Source: Actinomycetes bacterium (lineage in GTDB: Bacteria > Actinomycetota > Actinomycetes > Mycobacteriales > Mycobacteriaceae). From it: 9,024 bases of DNA. The translations under genes and the position numbers were made by a program. The notes beneath the pieces are model-generated. The model did no database searches. It saw nothing but the letters and a program-made list of their open reading frames with translations, and was not told the origin of the DNA. Shown in pieces: positions 7,278 through 9,024 of this stretch (position 1 is its first letter; each line of letters begins with the position of its first letter). The stretch lies in the NCBI GenBank assembly GCA_023417985.1, contig JAEZDV010000138.1, positions 1 to 9,024 of the forward strand. Direction: 5' to 3'.

Positions 7278-7310
7278 GGAAAGCCCGCACCCCTCGGGCA
7301 CGGGCTTTCC
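7278..7310 (-). terminator. Hairpin terminator after the thiolase gene
   Basis: Perfect ten-base arms GGAAAGCCCG (7278-7287) and CGGGCTTTCC (7301-7310) with a 13-base loop begin 10 bases past the thiolase stop. The outer stem gives AAA pairing with TTT, the usual shape of actinobacterial intrinsic terminators, which often lack a long T-run. Symmetry would let it work in both directions. It probably ends the DUF35-thiolase transcript and separates it from the transporter operon. Confidence 0.8.
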
Positions 7311-7320
7311 AGGCATGGAT

Positions 7321-8481
7321 TCACCGGGCGCCGGGACCCTCCAGAATGGTCACGCCGGCCACCGCCGTCGGGCCGCCGACATTGTGGGCGAGCCCGATTC
7401 GCGCTCCGTCGACCTGATTGACGGCATCTCCCCGCAACTGTTCGAAGAGTTCGACACACTGCGCCACTCCGGATGCGCCGGGTGGGTGCCCCTTCGAATT
7501 GAGGCCACCGCTGGGGTTCACCGGGAGTGATCCCCCGATCTCGGTCGCCCCGGACTCGAGCAGCTTGAAAGCTTCGAACTTCTCCGCGAACCCCAGATCC
7601 TCGTAGCTCATGAGTTCGATTCCGGTGAAGTAGTCGTGGATCTCCGCGACGTCCACGTCCGCAGGCCCCAGCCCGGCAGCCCGGAATGCCTGCTGCGCAG
7701 CACGTCGAGTCGCGGGAAGCGTGGTGAGATCCGTTTTGTGCTGATGCATCACGGAATCGAGGCCGAGTCCGGTGCCGCGGACCCAGACCGGGCGGTCCGT
7801 GTAGCGGTCGACGACGTCCTCCGCGACGAGAACGAGCGCGGCGGCACCGTCGCTCTGGGGTGCGCAGTCGTAGACCCCGAACGGCGTGACGGTGGTCTCG
7901 GCGGCGAGCACCTCTTCCACCGTCAGTTCGAAACGACGGCATGCCTTGGGATTTACGAGACCGTTGCGATGGTTCTTCACCGCCACCATCGCCATGTGCT
8001 CACGGGTGGCGGGCGACTCGTACAAATAGCGTCGCACGTGCAGGGCGAAGCCGGCCTGCGCGAGACCGAGCGGATACTCCCAGGCCATGTCCCGGGTCAT
8101 CGCCTCCCATTCCCACAACATGCCTTTCGAGGCACTCTCACGGAGCTTGTCGGCACCCATCACGAGTGCGATGTCGTACGCTCCCGACGCGACGGCGAAC
8201 ATCGCATTGCGGATCGCGTCGTGTCCGGTGGCGCAGGAGTTCTCGATGCGAGTGACCGGAAGGTCCGGCAGACCGAGTGTGTCGGCGAGGAGGCCCGACG
8301 GGAACCCGTCCGCCGTCCCCATGGATCCGAACCACGCGGCCTGCAGGTCGGACTTCGAGATGCCCTTGTCGACACTCGCTGCACACTCGGCGTACGCCAT
8401 CGGGAGCAGGTCCCGCATGCCGAGCGCGAAATGCTCGGCGAACGCGGTCATTCCCGCGCCGACGATCGCGACTTTTCTCAT
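7321..8481 (-). CDS. Thiolase-superfamily protein (SCPx / acetyl-CoA acetyltransferase-like)
   Basis: Acyl-CoA C-C bond-forming or -cleaving enzyme of the thiolase fold, 386 residues. Visible are the start VAIVGAGMTAF, the nucleophile motif ENSCATG with Cys83, DGAAALVL near 211-218, EIHDYF at 280-285, GGLNSKGHPPGASG (325-338) with the active-site His332, and the closing AHNVGG (365-370). In SCP2-type thiolases the HDCF loop supplies a second catalytic cysteine, and in classical thiolases a CxG motif near the C-terminus does. Here the former is Tyr284 and the latter is absent, so ordinary thiolysis is doubtful while acyl transfer, decarboxylative or aldol chemistry remains possible. The ATG at 8481 overlaps the TGA of the upstream DUF35 gene, as in known thiolase-DUF35 complexes (PhlC-PhlB, Ltp2-ChsH2, BbsB-BbsA). 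Cytoplasmic. The family is secure; the reaction is not. Confidence 0.92.
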   Translation of the reverse strand: MRKVAIVGAGMTAFAEHFALGMRDLLPMAYAECAASVDKGISKSDLQAAWFGSMGTADGFPSGLLADTLGLPDLPVTRIENSCATGHDAIRNAMFAVASGAYDIALVMGADKLRESASKGMLWEWEAMTRDMAWEYPLGLAQAGFALHVRRYLYESPATREHMAMVAVKNHRNGLVNPKACRRFELTVEEVLAAETTVTPFGVYDCAPQSDGAAALVLVAEDVVDRYTDRPVWVRGTGLGLDSVMHQHKTDLTTLPATRRAAQQAFRAAGLGPADVDVAEIHDYFTGIELMSYEDLGFAEKFEAFKLLESGATEIGGSLPVNPSGGLNSKGHPPGASGVAQCVELFEQLRGDAVNQVDGARIGLAHNVGGPTAVAGVTILEGPGAR

Positions 8482-8933
8482 GCCGCCTCCTCCGCATCCG
8501 CGCCACCCTGATCAGGCTCGAACGCATAGCCGTAGTCCGGGACGCCCGATCGCACCGCGACCCTGCGCAACACCAGCCTGCCGCGATCACCGATGTCGAC
8601 GGTGCCGGCCTCCGTGCCGGTGACCCGCACCAGTGCCCGCACGCCGACCTCGTCGAGTTCGACGACGACCAGCGAGTACGGACTGCTCAGTCCCGGCACC
8701 GGAACATGGACGGTGACCTCTGTGTACACCGTGCCGGTTCGCGGAAGCTCCACCAGGAGGTAATCGGACTTCAGCGTTCCGTCGTCGTCCACTCGGTAAC
8801 GCGGCGGAAAGTCCAGCGTCGGGCTGTCCGCGTAACGTCCCGCCTCCCAGCGCACTTTCGCTTCGAAGGCGCGCTCGTAGGCCGCGAGCGAGATCGGAAT
8901 CTCGCCCTTCGGTGCCCGGAGGGCATCGGGCAT
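8478..8933 (-). CDS. DUF35-type OB-fold protein lacking the zinc ribbon cysteines
   Basis: Small partner subunit expected to bind the downstream thiolase and help shape its CoA/acyl pocket. The 151-residue product has the DUF35 order: an N-terminal helix region (SLAAYERAFEAKVRWEAGRY), the ribbon position with FPPR at 42-45, GTVYTEVTVHVPVPG leading into the OB barrel (about 66-80), SPYSLVVVELDEVGVRALV, and an acidic tail. Typical members carry two CxxC pairs around FPPR; here the positions read RYADS before it and RYRVDDDG after it, and the whole protein contains no cysteine. It therefore cannot hold a standard zinc ribbon. Its stop overlaps the thiolase start (ATGA). The ATG at 8933 gives a normal family length, but the frame is open upstream to the window edge through low-complexity sequence, so a longer protein or a fusion cannot be excluded. 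Confidence 0.85.
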   Translation of the reverse strand: MPDALRAPKGEIPISLAAYERAFEAKVRWEAGRYADSPTLDFPPRYRVDDDGTLKSDYLLVELPRTGTVYTEVTVHVPVPGLSSPYSLVVVELDEVGVRALVRVTGTEAGTVDIGDRGRLVLRRVAVRSGVPDYGYAFEPDQGGADAEEAA

Positions 8934-9024
8934 CGGCCGGGCCGGCCTCTCGCGGCGGTGGCCCTGCGCCCCCCCCGCCGCGCCCGCCCGCCCCGCCAGA
9001 CGCGCCTGCTCTACCCCCCCCAGG
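8934..9024. other. Low-complexity G/C-only edge with C homopolymers
   Basis: The last 90 bases contain almost no A or T and two runs of eight C (8969-8976 and 9014-9021). No gene start, ribosome site or motif is convincing, and no stop interrupts the minus-strand DUF35 frame. Codon composition does not resemble the genes in the window. It looks more like an unreliable contig end than a normal intergenic region, so the upstream end of the DUF35 gene is uncertain. Confidence 0.5.

Noticed and set aside
7130..7942. Minus-strand open frame of 270 codons running from the thiolase gene into the intergenic region
   Set aside because: It overlaps the thiolase gene out of frame, is Arg/Gly-rich and shows no conserved motif.
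7636..8511. Plus-strand open frame of 291 codons
   Set aside because: It is antisense to the thiolase and DUF35 genes and has shadow-type composition.
1..9024. CRISPR array, tRNA/rRNA, insertion sequence or phage genes
   Set aside because: No regularly spaced direct repeats, no transposase or integrase motifs and no recognisable structural RNA pattern were seen on either strand.

Overview
The window looks like a piece of a high-GC actinobacterial chromosome, most likely a mycolic-acid relative such as Rhodococcus, Gordonia or Nocardia. This rests on strong G/C preference at third codon positions, dense genes with ATGA stop/start overlaps, and the protein families present. The genus is inference. 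All supported genes lie on the minus strand, so transcription runs from the right end towards base 1.

Right part (about 7321-8933): a two-gene unit. A small DUF35-type OB-fold protein overlaps by ATGA with a thiolase-fold protein of the SCPx/acetyl-CoA acetyltransferase type. Such pairs form one enzyme in several known systems (PhlC-PhlB, Ltp2-ChsH2, BbsB-BbsA, archaeal acetoacetyl-CoA thiolase with its DUF35 partner). Both members are atypical here: the OB protein has no cysteine at all, so no zinc ribbon, and the thiolase keeps the nucleophilic Cys but has HDYF where SCP2-type thiolases have HDCF. A perfect 10-bp hairpin 10 bases past the thiolase stop looks like a terminator.

Middle (about 7066-7277): an AT-rich intergenic stretch (about 42% G+C over 7141-7260) with three short inverted repeats, a near-consensus CRP/GlxR-type box and a weak possible promoter for the genes to the left.

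Left part (1-7059): an apparent six-gene operon for a peptide/nickel-class ABC importer. The order is inner-membrane permease B, permease C, lipoprotein binding protein, ATPase D, ATPase F, then a 14-TM MFS transporter of the drug/metabolite:proton antiporter type that runs off the window. Gaps are 50 bases or less and several junctions overlap. The MFS frame has no ordinary start codon; the coupled ATG lies in the wrong frame, pointing to a one-base frameshift or sequencing error in a GGGG tract at 1480-1483.

Reading of the whole (inference): a CoA-linked C-C bond-forming or -breaking enzyme sits beside uptake of an unknown oligopeptide-like or amphipathic solute and export of a product or toxic intermediate. 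Both window ends carry C homopolymers and low-complexity sequence, suggesting poor-quality contig ends; gene boundaries there should be treated cautiously.
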